DNA of 64,000 nt from positions 186,001 to 250,000 of the forward strand of contig JALOLR010000002.1 in assembly GCA_025455885.1 (NCBI GenBank), written 5' to 3'. The position numbers were made by a program, and so were the translations under genes. Below the pieces are notes generated by a model that worked only from the letters and a program-made list of their open reading frames with translations, ran no database searches and had not been told where the DNA came from. The stretch comes from Acidimicrobiales bacterium. Its GTDB lineage: Bacteria > Actinomycetota > Acidimicrobiia > Acidimicrobiales > Acidimicrobilacustridaceae. The first letter of the stretch is position 1; each line of letters opens with the position of its first letter. Below are positions 17,114 to 26,160 of the stretch, piece after piece.

Positions 17114-17656
17114 GTGGCCCGGGTGGCCGTCCCGTACAGCGAGTACCCCGTCGACATCGTGCGCAGCAGCCGGCGCCGCAAGACCGTGCAGGCCCAGGTC
17201 GTCGACGGTCGCATCAGGGTCCTGGTCCCCGCCCGGCTCACCCGCCGCGAGGTCGACGAGTACGTCACCGACCTCGTGGCGCGACTCGATCGGCGCCGCC
17301 GGCCGGCCGACGACGCCGCACTCGTGGCCCGGGCCGCCGAGCTGAGCCGCCGCTACGACCTTCCCCGGGCGGGGTCGGTGCGCTGGGTGGGCAACCAGCG
17401 CACCCGGTGGGGCTCGTGCACGGTCGCCACGGGCGACATCCGCCTGTCCGACCGGATGGTCGACTTCCCCCAGTTCGTCGTCGACTACGTCCTCGTGCAC
17501 GAGCTGGCCCACCTCGTGGAGGCGAACCACTCCCGCCGCTTCCACGAGCTCGTGAACCGTTTCCCCCGCGCCGAGCGGGCCACCGGCTACCTGCTGGCCC
17601 GGTCCGACGCGGCGGCCGACGGTCGCCCCGGGGAGGCCGACCCCCTGATCGACTGA
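17114..17656 (+). CDS. YgjP-like (DUF45/WLM) zinc metallopeptidase
   Basis: 180 residues from GTG 17114. The family features are present: RRKTVQAQVVDGRIRVLVP at the start, QRTRWGSC in the middle and the zinc site VHELAHLVEANHSRRFHELV (HExxH plus a downstream His). Related proteins are little-studied intracellular proteases. It is probably co-transcribed with the phosphatase gene upstream and converges with the methyltransferase-kinase gene. Confidence 0.88.
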   Translation: MARVAVPYSEYPVDIVRSSRRRKTVQAQVVDGRIRVLVPARLTRREVDEYVTDLVARLDRRRRPADDAALVARAAELSRRYDLPRAGSVRWVGNQRTRWGSCTVATGDIRLSDRMVDFPQFVVDYVLVHELAHLVEANHSRRFHELVNRFPRAERATGYLLARSDAAADGRPGEADPLID

Positions 17657-17675
17657 GCGGCCGCGGGGCCGGCGG

Positions 17676-19910
17676 TCAGCCCTCGGACCGGCGCCCCGCC
17701 CGCCACGCCGCCTCGGCCCTCCCGAGGGCGGTGACCGGCGGCGTCGCGCTGCGGTACTCCTGGAGGATCCCCCGCCAGCGGTTGCGTCCGCCGAGACGGC
17801 CCAGGAGGGCGCTCATCCCCCACACCACCCGGTCGAGGAGCACGAACCCGGCCGGCATGTCGAGCGCGGCGATGACGTCGGCGTTCGGGCCGCGGACGTC
17901 GAGGAGGGTGGCCAGCGCCTCACCCACGTAGTCCGTCGTGAACGTGTACTCGTCCACGAGGTAGGCCCGGTACGGGGAGCTGACCACCGCGAAGACCCGG
18001 TCGGCGTCGAGACCGTGCCCGGGGTGCAGGAAGCCGGCCGCCTCCATGGCCGCCACGACACCGGGCGCGTCGTGGGCCAGCACGTGGTCGATGGCCGGGG
18101 CGAGCCGTTCCCACTCCCCCGGGGCGAAGGCCTTGACGAGCCCGAAGTCGAGGAAGGTCACCGATCCGTCGGCGTGGAAGCGGTAGTTCCCGGGGTGCGG
18201 GTCGGCGTTGAACACCCGGTGCTCGTGCAGGGAGCCCTGCACGAACCGGAACACCACCTCCGCCGCCCGCTGGCGGACCGCCGGCGGGGCGTCGGCGCGG
18301 AACTCCTCGAAGGTGAGCCCGTCCACCCACTCCGACGTCAGGACCCGCCGGGTGGTCCTCTCGGCCACCACGGCGGGGATGCGGACGAACGGGTGACCGT
18401 CGTACCGTGCCGCGAACCCGGCCTGGGCCTCGGCCTCGGCGAGGTAGTCGAGCTCGTCGGCCATCCGGGCTCGCAGCTCGTCGACCAGACCCCGGGTGTC
18501 GAGCCCTGGGTACGCGAACGCCGCCGCGAGGGCGTAGAGCCGGTCGGCCTGGTCGAGGTCGCTGGCGATGGCCCGGTCGACCCCCGGGTACTGGACCTTC
18601 ACCGCGACCTCCCGGCCGTCGGGCATCACCGCCCGGTGGACCTGGCCGATGGAGGCCGCCGCCACCGGCACCCGGTCCCAGTCGAGGAACAGCGACGTGA
18701 CGTCGGCACCGAGCTCGTCGGCCACCACCTGCTCAGCGAGGCTGGGAGCCATCGGCGGCGCGTTCTGGTGCAGCTGGGCCAGGGCCTCGCGGGCTTCGGG
18801 GGGCAGGGCATCCGCGGCGAAGCCGAGCATCTGGCCGAGCTTCATGACCGCGCCCTTCATCTCCCCGAACTCGCGGGCCACGTCGGTGGCGCTGCGCACC
18901 GCGAAGCGCTCCTCGAGCTCACGCCGGCGACGTTCGTCGGCGCCGACGCCCCGCACCCGCACCGCTGCGTAGTGGCCGGCCCGCCGGGCCGTCAGGCGGA
19001 CGATCCGGGCCTGGCGGGCCAGCCGCTCCCGGCGCTCCCGGCGCTCCCGGCCGTGCGGAGCCGACCAGCGATCGAGGGGTCCCGGCGCACCGTCGACCAC
19101 GGGCCCGCCGGGGGTCCGACCGACGAGGACGATGGAGAGGCCGAAGGGGAGGTCCCGGTGCCGCAGGGCCCACCGCTCCAGCGTCGCGAACCCGGTCAGG
19201 ACACGATCGACCGCCGGGCTGAACGAGCTGGCCTCCTCGGCGGTGGGCGGCGTGAGGCGGCGCAGCGGGGTGCGCCGGAGGAGCGCCGCGGGCGGCAGCA
19301 GGAAGGAGTAGTAGTAGGTGCACCGGTCGACGACGAGACCGGCGTCGCGGGCCGTCCGCCTGAGGCGGGCCGCGGTGTAGCGGCGACGGTGGGCGGCCCA
19401 CTCGTCGTGGTCGCTCCACAGCCACTCGTAGGCGGGGACGGTGAGCAGGACCGGCGAGCCCGGTCGGCAGACCCGCACGTACTCCTCGAGGGCGGCGACG
19501 TCGTCGTCGAGGTGCTCGACGACGTCCATGCTGACGAGCGCCCCGAAGGTGGCGTCCGGGAAGGGAAGGTGCTCGGCGAGGGAGCGCAGCACGCGTGGAC
19601 GAGGGGAGCGGCGGATGGCGTGGGCGAGGGCACGGGAGGAGAGGTCGGTCCCGATGGCGGCCCGGGCCCCGACGGCTTCGAGCACGTCGAGGGACTCGGA
19701 GGTACCGCACCCCACGTCGAGGGCCGTCACGTCGGGGCCGAGTCGGTCGGCGAGGAGCTGTGCGAGCAGCTGCCGTCGGCCCTGGTACCACCAGTGCGAC
19801 TCGACCGAGGAGGCCATGACCTCGAAGTAGGCGTCGTCGGGTTGCGCGTCGACCCCGTGGGTCACGCCGGGATGGTCGGCCGGGGCGGGTCCGGCGTGGC
19901 GCTCGTTCAT
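17676..19910 (-). CDS. SAM methyltransferase fused to UbiB/ABC1-type atypical kinase
   Basis: One uninterrupted frame of 744 residues from ATG 19910. Residues 1 to about 265 form a class I methyltransferase (ALDVGCGT at 63-70, SMDVVEHL near 118-125). A basic Arg-rich linker near 285-310 leads to a UbiB/COQ8 kinase-like domain with all family motifs: KLGQ 357-360, Ala-rich loop AAAS 417-420, VAVKVQ with Lys438, NADPHPGN 568-575 and DFG 588-590. UbiB proteins act in lipid-linked quinone or lipid handling. Such a fusion is unusual; no stop separates the halves, though a GTG near residue 271 could start a separate kinase. It is the last gene of a five-gene overlapping run. Confidence 0.85.
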   Translation of the reverse strand: MNERHAGPAPADHPGVTHGVDAQPDDAYFEVMASSVESHWWYQGRRQLLAQLLADRLGPDVTALDVGCGTSESLDVLEAVGARAAIGTDLSSRALAHAIRRSPRPRVLRSLAEHLPFPDATFGALVSMDVVEHLDDDVAALEEYVRVCRPGSPVLLTVPAYEWLWSDHDEWAAHRRRYTAARLRRTARDAGLVVDRCTYYYSFLLPPAALLRRTPLRRLTPPTAEEASSFSPAVDRVLTGFATLERWALRHRDLPFGLSIVLVGRTPGGPVVDGAPGPLDRWSAPHGRERRERRERLARQARIVRLTARRAGHYAAVRVRGVGADERRRRELEERFAVRSATDVAREFGEMKGAVMKLGQMLGFAADALPPEAREALAQLHQNAPPMAPSLAEQVVADELGADVTSLFLDWDRVPVAAASIGQVHRAVMPDGREVAVKVQYPGVDRAIASDLDQADRLYALAAAFAYPGLDTRGLVDELRARMADELDYLAEAEAQAGFAARYDGHPFVRIPAVVAERTTRRVLTSEWVDGLTFEEFRADAPPAVRQRAAEVVFRFVQGSLHEHRVFNADPHPGNYRFHADGSVTFLDFGLVKAFAPGEWERLAPAIDHVLAHDAPGVVAAMEAAGFLHPGHGLDADRVFAVVSSPYRAYLVDEYTFTTDYVGEALATLLDVRGPNADVIAALDMPAGFVLLDRVVWGMSALLGRLGGRNRWRGILQEYRSATPPVTALGRAEAAWRAGRRSEG

Positions 19911-20584
19911 GTGGGGGCGGTGGCCAGCACGACGCAGTGCGGGTGGGGATAGCCGTGATCGAGTCGCTTCACCATCGTCGTGCACCCGCGCCGCGCGAGC
20001 TGGTCGGCGATGGCGCGGGGATCGGCGAAGGCCACGTGGTCGCCCTCGGTGATGCGCAGCACCCGTGTGGCGGCCAGCTCCTGCACGGTGGCCAGGCGGG
20101 CCTTCCACACGGGGTACCGGTCGATCTCCTTCACGACCAGCAGGCCACCGGGGGCCAGGACGTCGACGCAGTCGTCGAGGAGCCGGCGGCGTCCCTCGGC
20201 GCCGAGGAGGTAGAGCACGTCGGCGATGACGATCGAGCGCCACCCGCCCTCGATCCGGGGCAGGGAGTCGCCCACGACGGCGAAGCGGACGTCGGCCTCG
20301 TCGGGGGCGAGGTGGGCGGCTGCCGCGTCGGCGACCGCGATCTTCCCGGCATCGACGTCGATCCCCAGCACGGTCCGGGCCCGGCCGGCGACGGCGAGGT
20401 AGCAGCTGAACAGCCCGTGCCCACAGCCCACTTCCAGGATCGACCCGGCGAGGGGGACCTCGAGCTCGAGGTCGGCGAACGGGGCGCTCCACCACCGCAG
20501 TCGGGTGTGGAGGCGATCGCCCCGTGGGGCGTCGTCGTACAGCGAGAGCGTCCGTCGCGCCGCCGGCGAGCGGGGCCCCTTCAC
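19907..20584 (-). CDS. Class I SAM-dependent methyltransferase
   Basis: 225 residues from GTG 20584. Motif I is ILEVGCGHGLFSCYLA, with an acidic post-I motif in GIDVDAGKIAVA and DVLYLLGAEGRRRLLDDCVDVLAPGG-like post-motifs typical of small-molecule or lipid methyltransferases. It overlaps the deacetylase stop (GTGA) and the start of the fused methyltransferase-kinase (ATGA). Substrate unknown; context suggests a glycolipid. Confidence 0.87.
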   Translation of the reverse strand: MKGPRSPAARRTLSLYDDAPRGDRLHTRLRWWSAPFADLELEVPLAGSILEVGCGHGLFSCYLAVAGRARTVLGIDVDAGKIAVADAAAAHLAPDEADVRFAVVGDSLPRIEGGWRSIVIADVLYLLGAEGRRRLLDDCVDVLAPGGLLVVKEIDRYPVWKARLATVQELAATRVLRITEGDHVAFADPRAIADQLARRGCTTMVKRLDHGYPHPHCVVLATAPT

Positions 20585-21453
20585 GGGGCGCTCCCCCCGG
20601 CCGGGCCGGCCCCGGGGAGGTCGGCGAAGGTGCCGAGCCTGAACCCCAGCTCGTCGACGGCGGTGCGCACCGTCGCCGATCGGAGGGCGGCGTACTCGTC
20701 GTCCCACCGGTAGGACCAGCGGTAGCGGGCCCGGTCCGGGTCGCCGGGGCGTCCGGGGTGGGTGGCCAACTCGGCGGTGGGGGCGCCCGTGGCGGCGAGA
20801 CGCGAGAGCGCCGCGACCATGGCGGGAAGGTCGAGGTGGCCGGCCTCGTCGAGCCCGGTCGAGGCGCCGGTGCACGCCCACCCCCGCTGGTGGAGGAGGC
20901 GTTCGAGGCGGGTGGCGAGACGGGACACGGTGCGCCCGACCACCCCCCGTCCGCTCGACCGGGTGACCCGGACGACGTTGACGCCGTGGCGGTCGCCGAG
21001 GTCGAGCACGACGTCGGCGACCATCGGCCAGAGGTGGAGGTTCTGGTGGGTGTCGAGGTGGTCGACGACGACGCCCGCCCCGCGGATCGCCTCGAACTGG
21101 GCCTCGAACTCCCGGCGCAGGTCGTCGGGGTCGATCCGCCCGGCGGCGGCACGGGGCAGGAAGACCCGCCAGGACGGCCAGAGGCGGCCGCGGCCGTCGA
21201 CCAGGGTGGGCACCTCGGCGGCGGACAGGAGGGGGGGGTCCTCGCCCACGGCGGCGAGGTGGGCGCCGCACCCCAGGGCGGGGGCGTCGGCCAACCACGC
21301 TGCGGTCGTGGCGAACGCCGGGGCCAACGCGAGCACGGACGTCGACGTGACGATCCCGTGCCGGTGGGCGTCGAGGATCGCGGCGGCGACGCCCTCCGTG
21401 AGGCCGTAGTCGTCGGCGTTGACGATCAGCAGCGGCCGCCGGGGAGCCGTCAC
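20581..21453 (-). CDS. YdjC/ChbG-type carbohydrate deacetylase
   Basis: 290 residues. The metal-binding set of the family is clear: LIVNADDYGLTEGV at the N-terminus, DHLDTHQNLHLWP near residue 135 and AELATHPGRPGD near 230. These enzymes remove N-acetyl groups from amino sugars with a divalent metal. It overlaps the GT2 gene upstream by 4 bp. The cassette context suggests it trims a lipid-linked sugar such as GlcNAc, which is inference. Confidence 0.9.
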   Translation of the reverse strand: MTAPRRPLLIVNADDYGLTEGVAAAILDAHRHGIVTSTSVLALAPAFATTAAWLADAPALGCGAHLAAVGEDPPLLSAAEVPTLVDGRGRLWPSWRVFLPRAAAGRIDPDDLRREFEAQFEAIRGAGVVVDHLDTHQNLHLWPMVADVVLDLGDRHGVNVVRVTRSSGRGVVGRTVSRLATRLERLLHQRGWACTGASTGLDEAGHLDLPAMVAALSRLAATGAPTAELATHPGRPGDPDRARYRWSYRWDDEYAALRSATVRTAVDELGFRLGTFADLPGAGPAGGSAP

Positions 21454-22226
21454 CGGACCGGCCGGCGCACGGACTCCGGGAGGGGCTCGAGGGCCTCGAG
21501 CTCGGTGCGCAGCTGCAGCATCTCGCGGACGATCGCCGCGATCACGGCGTTGGAGGACAGCGTCGAGATCCCCCGCGTGCGGGGGAAGTAGTCGACGCCG
21601 AACTGGACGATCGAGAAGCCCATCTTCTGGGCCCGGGCGAGGAGCTCGACATCGATGAACGAGCCCTCGCTGCGCAGCTCGACGTGGTCGAGCACCCGCT
21701 GCCGAACCAGCTTGAACGCGAAGTTGACGTCGCGGATGCGCAGGCCGAACATCGCCTGGACGAGGTGGTTGTACGCGTAGCTGTACACCAGTCGGCGAAG
21801 ACCCTCGCCGGTCCTGTCGAACCGGTAGGCGCTCACGATGTCGGCGTCGTAGATCCGGGCGAGGCGTACGGCCTTGGCGGTCTCGGCCATGTCGAAGGGC
21901 AGGTCCGCGTCGGTGTAGAGCACCAGCTCACCCCGGGCGTGCGCGAAGCCGGTGCGCAGCGCTCCGCCGAGGCCGCGGTTCACGGGGTGGTGGACCACGG
22001 AGATCCGCGGATCCTCGGCGGCCATGGCGTCGGCCATGGCCCCGGTCGCGTCGGTCGAGGCATCGTCGACGAGGATCAGGTCGTAGGCGCCGATCTCCCC
22101 GGCGTCGACGAGCGCGTCACCGGCCTCGAAGCCCGCCGCGACGGCCCGCTCGACGGAGGCCTCCTCGTTCCACATCGGGTAGAAGACCGTGAGGCTCTCG
22201 AAGTGAGGTCCCGCGCTCTCGGCCAT
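21450..22226 (-). CDS. Family 2 glycosyltransferase (dolichyl-phosphate mannose synthase-like)
   Basis: 258 residues from ATG 22226, preferred over ATG 22250 because the latter would overlap the upstream gene. The GT2 core shows VFYPMWNEEASVERAV, LILVDDASTDATGAMADAM, NRGLGGALRTGFAHARGELV and the DxD-type TDADLPFD. It has no C-terminal membrane domain, so it resembles soluble polyprenyl-phosphate glycosyltransferases that load a sugar onto a lipid carrier. It would supply the donor for the PIG-V-like enzyme encoded 4 bp upstream. Confidence 0.9.
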   Translation of the reverse strand: MAESAGPHFESLTVFYPMWNEEASVERAVAAGFEAGDALVDAGEIGAYDLILVDDASTDATGAMADAMAAEDPRISVVHHPVNRGLGGALRTGFAHARGELVLYTDADLPFDMAETAKAVRLARIYDADIVSAYRFDRTGEGLRRLVYSYAYNHLVQAMFGLRIRDVNFAFKLVRQRVLDHVELRSEGSFIDVELLARAQKMGFSIVQFGVDYFPRTRGISTLSSNAVIAAIVREMLQLRTELEALEPLPESVRRPVR

Positions 22227-22230
22227 ACGG

Positions 22231-23550
22231 TCAGGCAACGTAGTAGCCACGGGCGAACGCGAACGCCCACCCGCAGAGCAACAGGGCGCTCACCGGGAGC
22301 CAGATGCGCCGGAGCAGCGGACGATCGGCGAGCACCAGCGCGGCTGCGGCGATGCACGGGAACGCCGGGAGCAGGTAGCGGCCCACGCCCTGGAAGTCCT
22401 TGCTCCCGAGCAACGGGACGGCGATGATCCCGGCGGCGTAGACCGCATAGCCCCAGCCGATACGCCGCCACACCACGACGAGCAGCGCGACGAAGACCAG
22501 GATCAGCACGGCCTGGAGGACGAGGCCGAGCGTGTACAGGGTGTCCTTCCACGCGTCGATCCCGGCGTCGCCACCGAGCCAGGCCTCGACGTAGCCGGGC
22601 AGCCGGGTGACGCGCTGGAGGAAGGTCACCTTGAACCAGGTGTGCGGGCCGGTCCCCTGGTCCCACCCCGGCGCCTGCTGGACGGCCTGGAAGGCCAGCG
22701 GCTCGTCGAAGGTCCGCCCGAGGTAGGCCATCCACCCGAGGAGGCCGGCGGCGGACAGCAGGACGCCGGCGTCACCGGGGCGCAACGAGGTGAGGTCGAC
22801 CCGCAGTCCCGTGCCGTCGGCGCGGCGACGCAGCACCTCGCGGCGCATGGCCAGCACGGCCACGAGGCCGAGCACGACGGCGATGCCGGCGGGGCGCGCC
22901 GCCGTCGCCACCGCCCCGGCCAGGCCGGCCAGGACGGGGTGGCCCCTCTCGAGCGCGACGAAGGCGAGGAGGGCCGCGAGGAGGAACAGCGCGTCGGCGT
23001 AGACCGCCCCGAAGAGGAACCAGGCGTAGGGGTAGACGACGAGCACCACCACGGCGAGCCGGGCGGTCCGGGGGCCGAGGCGGTCGGAGCACCACCGGTG
23101 GAACACCACCACCGCTCCGGCGCCGCAGGCGGCGGTGACGAACGTGCCGAGGAGGGGCACGGGCAGGCCGGTGAGGGCGTGCAAGGCCCGCAAGACCATC
23201 GGGTAGGCGGGGAAGAAGGCCACCGGCGACTGCTGCAGGGGTCCCGCGTAGCTGTACCCCTGGGTGGCGATGACGTCGTACCAGCCGGCGTCGAAGCGGA
23301 ACCAACCGCCGAGGAGGTCGGAGCCGGTGTAGACGGGGGGCACGGCGTTGTAGAGGCTCACGACCCCGTCGCGGGCTCCGAACCAGACCACGCCGACGAG
23401 CACCACCCACATCCCGGCGAAGAGGGCCAGCGGCTGGCGCCACGACCACTCGGCGCCCCCGACGACCGAGGACCGCGACCCGTCGTTCCCGGGGGGCGGG
23501 TCCGACGCCGGCCGGCCGCGGTCCGCGGCGTCGGCGGGTGCCTGGCTCAT
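22231..23550 (-). CDS. PIG-V-like polyprenyl-phosphate-mannose-dependent mannosyltransferase, membrane
   Basis: 439 residues from ATG 23550 (SQAPADAADRGR). After a charged cytosolic tail of about 40 residues come roughly ten membrane helices. FDAGWYDVIATQGYSYAG, with its acidic residue and following AFFPAYPMVLRAL, is the GT-C signature of bacterial PIG-V relatives. These enzymes add mannose from a polyprenyl carrier to a lipid or surface acceptor. First gene of the overlapping five-gene run. Confidence 0.85.
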   Translation of the reverse strand: MSQAPADAADRGRPASDPPPGNDGSRSSVVGGAEWSWRQPLALFAGMWVVLVGVVWFGARDGVVSLYNAVPPVYTGSDLLGGWFRFDAGWYDVIATQGYSYAGPLQQSPVAFFPAYPMVLRALHALTGLPVPLLGTFVTAACGAGAVVVFHRWCSDRLGPRTARLAVVVLVVYPYAWFLFGAVYADALFLLAALLAFVALERGHPVLAGLAGAVATAARPAGIAVVLGLVAVLAMRREVLRRRADGTGLRVDLTSLRPGDAGVLLSAAGLLGWMAYLGRTFDEPLAFQAVQQAPGWDQGTGPHTWFKVTFLQRVTRLPGYVEAWLGGDAGIDAWKDTLYTLGLVLQAVLILVFVALLVVVWRRIGWGYAVYAAGIIAVPLLGSKDFQGVGRYLLPAFPCIAAAALVLADRPLLRRIWLPVSALLLCGWAFAFARGYYVA

Positions 23551-23615
23551 GGCGTGACGGTACTCGCCGCCCCGGGGCCCGCCGGGGCCCCGGAGGGCCC
23601 CACTAGGCTCGCCGT

Positions 23616-23688
23616 GCCCCTGTAGCCAAGCGGTCAAGGCAGCGGACTTTTAATCCGAAGATCGTGGGTTCGATCCCCACCGGGGGCA
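23616..23688 (+). tRNA. tRNA-Lys (UUU)
   Basis: A 73-nt cloverleaf. The acceptor stem GCCCCTG pairs with CGGGGGC (one T-G pair), the anticodon loop CTTTTAA holds TTT between CGGA and TCCG, and the T-arm is GTGGG-TTCGATC-CCCAC. The discriminator is A at 23688; no full CCA is encoded. It lies between the PIG-V-like gene and queD. Confidence 0.97.
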
Positions 23689-23732
23689 CCGGCCCCACCT
23701 CCGGCCCCGAACCCTCCTCCCCCACGTGAGCC

Positions 23733-24095
23733 ATGTTGTTGCACAAGCAGTTCCGCTTCGAGGCGGCCCACCGCCTCCCCGCCGTCCCCGAGGGGCACAA
23801 GTGCGCCCGCCTTCACGGGCACTCCTTCGCCGTCACGGTGTGGGTGGAGGGTGAGGTCGACCCCGACACGGGCTGGGTGATGGACTTCGCCGACATCGCC
23901 ACCGCCTTCGCGCCGGTGCACGAGCGGCTCGACCACCGCTACCTCAACGAGGTCGACGGCCTGGAGAACCCGACCAGTGAGATCCTGGCGGTGTGGATCT
24001 GGGACCGACTCGCCCCTTCGCTCCCCGGCCTCGCCCGCGTCGACGTCCACGAGACGTGCACCTCGGGCTGTCGCTACGACGGCCCCGGCGCCTGA
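23733..24095 (+). CDS. queD: 6-carboxy-5,6,7,8-tetrahydropterin synthase (QueD/PTPS family)
   Basis: 120 residues. The three zinc histidines lie in RFEAAHRLP and RLHGHSFAV; the catalytic Cys precedes HGH in HKCARLHGH, and the C-terminal VHETCTSGC holds the substrate-binding Glu. In queuosine/deazapurine synthesis the enzyme converts dihydroneopterin triphosphate to 6-carboxytetrahydropterin. No queC or queE is adjacent, so a folate- or biopterin-type role cannot be excluded. Confidence 0.92.
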   Translation: MLLHKQFRFEAAHRLPAVPEGHKCARLHGHSFAVTVWVEGEVDPDTGWVMDFADIATAFAPVHERLDHRYLNEVDGLENPTSEILAVWIWDRLAPSLPGLARVDVHETCTSGCRYDGPGA

Positions 24096-24700
24096 CCGGA
24101 CCGGGTGCCCACCGCCGCCCGCCCGGCCGGCTCGGACTGGTCGTCGTCGCCCTGACGGCCGCGCTCGTCGCCGCGAGCTGCGGGTCGGCGCCGCCCGGCC
24201 GTCTCGTCGACGAGGGCGTCCTGCCCGACGGCGCGCCGCTGACCATCCCGGTCGACGCCGGCTACAACGCCGTCGACGTGACCGAGATGGTGACCCTGCT
24301 GGTGCGCCACGAACGGCGGCGCCCCCTGCTCGAGTCGATGGTGGCCCGCAGCGACGACCCCGAAGTCCGCGAGGTGGCGCGACGGGTCCTGGCCGACGCC
24401 GAGACCGGCGACGCGGTGGCCTTCGAGCTCCTGGAGCGGTGGGGGCAGCCGACCAGCACGGAACTGGGTGGGGGCGACGGCCTCGCCGTGGGGACGGCCG
24501 CCCTCGAGGGCATGGGGCCGGCAGAGTTCGACCGGGCCGCCCTCGAGCTCCTGCTCCTCGAGCTGCAGGCCGACGTGGTCGACGGTGCGGTGGCCCGCAA
24601 CGACGGTCGGGACGACACCGCCCGCCGCCTCGGGAACGACACCGTCGAGCGGGCCCAGCTACGGATCCTGCGGGTCAAGGAGCTCCTCGGCGAGCCGTGA
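24056..24700 (+). CDS. DUF305-like lipoprotein
   Basis: About 214 residues from GTG 24056, overlapping the end of queD by 40 bp; the exact start is uncertain because no ATG, GTG or TTG occurs closer to the signal sequence. A hydrophobic stretch [15 protein letters not shown] ends in a lipobox Cys. The mature part is helical, with [19 protein letters not shown] and repeated four-helix style heptads like DUF305 proteins, but the His and Met residues of metal-binding relatives are largely missing. Function unknown; probably membrane-tethered outside the cell. Confidence 0.65.
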   Translation: MHLGLSLRRPRRLTGPGAHRRPPGRLGLVVVALTAALVAASCGSAPPGRLVDEGVLPDGAPLTIPVDAGYNAVDVTEMVTLLVRHERRRPLLESMVARSDDPEVREVARRVLADAETGDAVAFELLERWGQPTSTELGGGDGLAVGTAALEGMGPAEFDRAALELLLLELQADVVDGAVARNDGRDDTARRLGNDTVERAQLRILRVKELLGEP

Positions 24701-24721
24701 CCCGACGGGGTCCGGACCGCG

Positions 24722-25447
24722 TCAGGCGACCGCCTGGCCGGTGCGGGCCGCCTCGAGGAGCTGCTCCCACTGCTCGGTGGTGATCTCCCCGCTGGCCCGC
24801 TGGACGACCCGACCGTCGGCGTCGACGGCGACGAACCCCGGGAAGCCCGCGACGCCGAAGGCCGTCGCCGCGGAGTTCTGCTCGTCGTCGACGAGCGTGG
24901 GCACGCTCCACGCCTCGCGGCGGAGCCAGTCACCGGCCGGGTAGTTGGGCCTGGTCGGGTCGTTCGAGGTGGCCACCGCCACGAGCTCCACGTCGGCGGG
25001 CATCCCGTTGTCGTCGAGCCACTCCTGGATGCGGGGCACCTCGGCCTGGCAGTGGGGGCACCAGTGCGCCATCGCCATGATGACCTGGGGCTTGCCCTCC
25101 GGCCGGACGATGACGCTGGCGCCGTCGAACTGCTCGCCGGTCACCGAGGGGATGGTGGTTCCGACCGCGGGGTCCGAGCCCGTGGCCAGCGCCGGAAGGG
25201 CGGCACCCTCCACCTCGACGCTCCCGGCGCTGAGGTCGCCGCTCGGGACGACGGTGCCGCCGCTCGGCGAGGCCTGGCCGCCGCTCGACGAACTGCTCGA
25301 CCGGGACACGCCGATGGCCACGATCCCGGCGACGAGGACCACCGCCGCCAACCCGATCCACAGCAGGAAGCTGCGGCTCTGGCCGGCCTGGGAGGCCTTG
25401 TGGACACGCGACGAGTGTGACGCGGAGCGGGTGGGCTTGTTACTCAT
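24722..25447 (-). CDS. Membrane-anchored thioredoxin-like (TlpA-type) oxidoreductase
   Basis: 241 residues. A basic N-terminus and one membrane helix (LLWIGLAAVVLVAGIVAIGV) are followed by a Ser/Gly-rich linker and a thioredoxin fold with the active site WCPHC and the cis-proline region AGFPGFVAVDADGR. It acts outside the membrane in disulfide or cytochrome chemistry. Its start overlaps the DsbB-like gene by 8 bp, so the two probably form a redox relay. Confidence 0.9.
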   Translation of the reverse strand: MSNKPTRSASHSSRVHKASQAGQSRSFLLWIGLAAVVLVAGIVAIGVSRSSSSSSGGQASPSGGTVVPSGDLSAGSVEVEGAALPALATGSDPAVGTTIPSVTGEQFDGASVIVRPEGKPQVIMAMAHWCPHCQAEVPRIQEWLDDNGMPADVELVAVATSNDPTRPNYPAGDWLRREAWSVPTLVDDEQNSAATAFGVAGFPGFVAVDADGRVVQRASGEITTEQWEQLLEAARTGQAVA

Positions 25448-26015
25448 GGGAGTCCTCCAGGGAGCGGCCGGGACGGGGGGTCGGTCGGGCCACGGCGAGC
25501 AGGGCGATCATGAACGCGCACGCCGAAAGGGCCATGAAAGGCAGCGAGACGAACCCGAACTCCCAGACGTAGCGGGCGGTGCACGGCGTGTCGGCGGTGC
25601 AGAACGCGGTCCCCGACTCGGGTGGGTAGGCCTGGATCCAGTGGTTGTAGGCGGCGATGACCGCGCCGATGGCCAGGACCGGGATGGCGTACACGCGGAT
25701 GCCGCCGTCACGGCGCCACGCGGCGATCGCGAGGATGACCGAGAAGGGGTAGACGGCGATGCGCTGGTACCAGCACAGCTCGCACGGCGGGTAGCCCTGG
25801 ACCTTCGAGTAGTAGAGCGACCCGACCGTGGTGACCAGCGCGATGACCCAGGCCAGCGGCAGGGCGGCCCGGCCGAGGTCGTCCCACACAGCGCCGAGCG
25901 CGCCGTCGGGCTCGCTGCGGCGGGCGATCGCGGCGAGGACGACGACGGCGATCACCCCGATCCAGCAGGCCAGCGCCAGGACCGCGAAGAACGTGGAGAA
26001 CGCCTCGACCGTCAC
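25440..26015 (-). CDS. DsbB-family disulfide bond formation protein
   Basis: 191 residues from GTG 26015. Five membrane segments are visible, and two cysteine pairs match the DsbB pattern: CELC in the first periplasmic loop (residues near 85) and CTADTPC in the second. The family oxidises a thioredoxin-like partner and passes electrons to quinone. The partner here is likely the TlpA-like protein encoded downstream. The promoter region is shared with the multicopper oxidase and contains a DosR-like box. Confidence 0.87.
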   Translation of the reverse strand: MTVEAFSTFFAVLALACWIGVIAVVVLAAIARRSEPDGALGAVWDDLGRAALPLAWVIALVTTVGSLYYSKVQGYPPCELCWYQRIAVYPFSVILAIAAWRRDGGIRVYAIPVLAIGAVIAAYNHWIQAYPPESGTAFCTADTPCTARYVWEFGFVSLPFMALSACAFMIALLAVARPTPRPGRSLEDSHE

Positions 26016-26060
26016 CGCCTCATCCTTGCACCGCCGTCCCTCGGCTCCCACCCGGGGATC

Positions 26061-26074
26061 GGGACCTAAGACCC
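26061..26074. promoter_or_regulatory. DosR-like box between dsbB-like and multicopper oxidase genes
   Basis: The 14-bp site GGGAC-CTAA-GACCC is close to the mycobacterial DosR core GGGACTWWAGTCCC (two mismatches). It lies 87 bp ahead of the multicopper oxidase ATG and 46 bp ahead of the dsbB-like GTG on the other strand, so it could serve either. It is one of four similar sites in the 26-34 kb region. Confidence 0.5.
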
Positions 26075-26160
26075 TTTCGGCCATGAGTGCGGAGCCGGGA
26101 CGATCCGGACGCCGACCGGAGCCCCGGTCTCGTTGTGCCGCCCACCCCCCGAGGAGACCG

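Noticed and set aside
15284-17545. 753-residue minus-strand frame upstream of the CdsA-like protein
   Set aside because: Only residues from ATG 16171 onward are membrane-like; the upstream part is antisense to the phosphatase and metallopeptidase genes.
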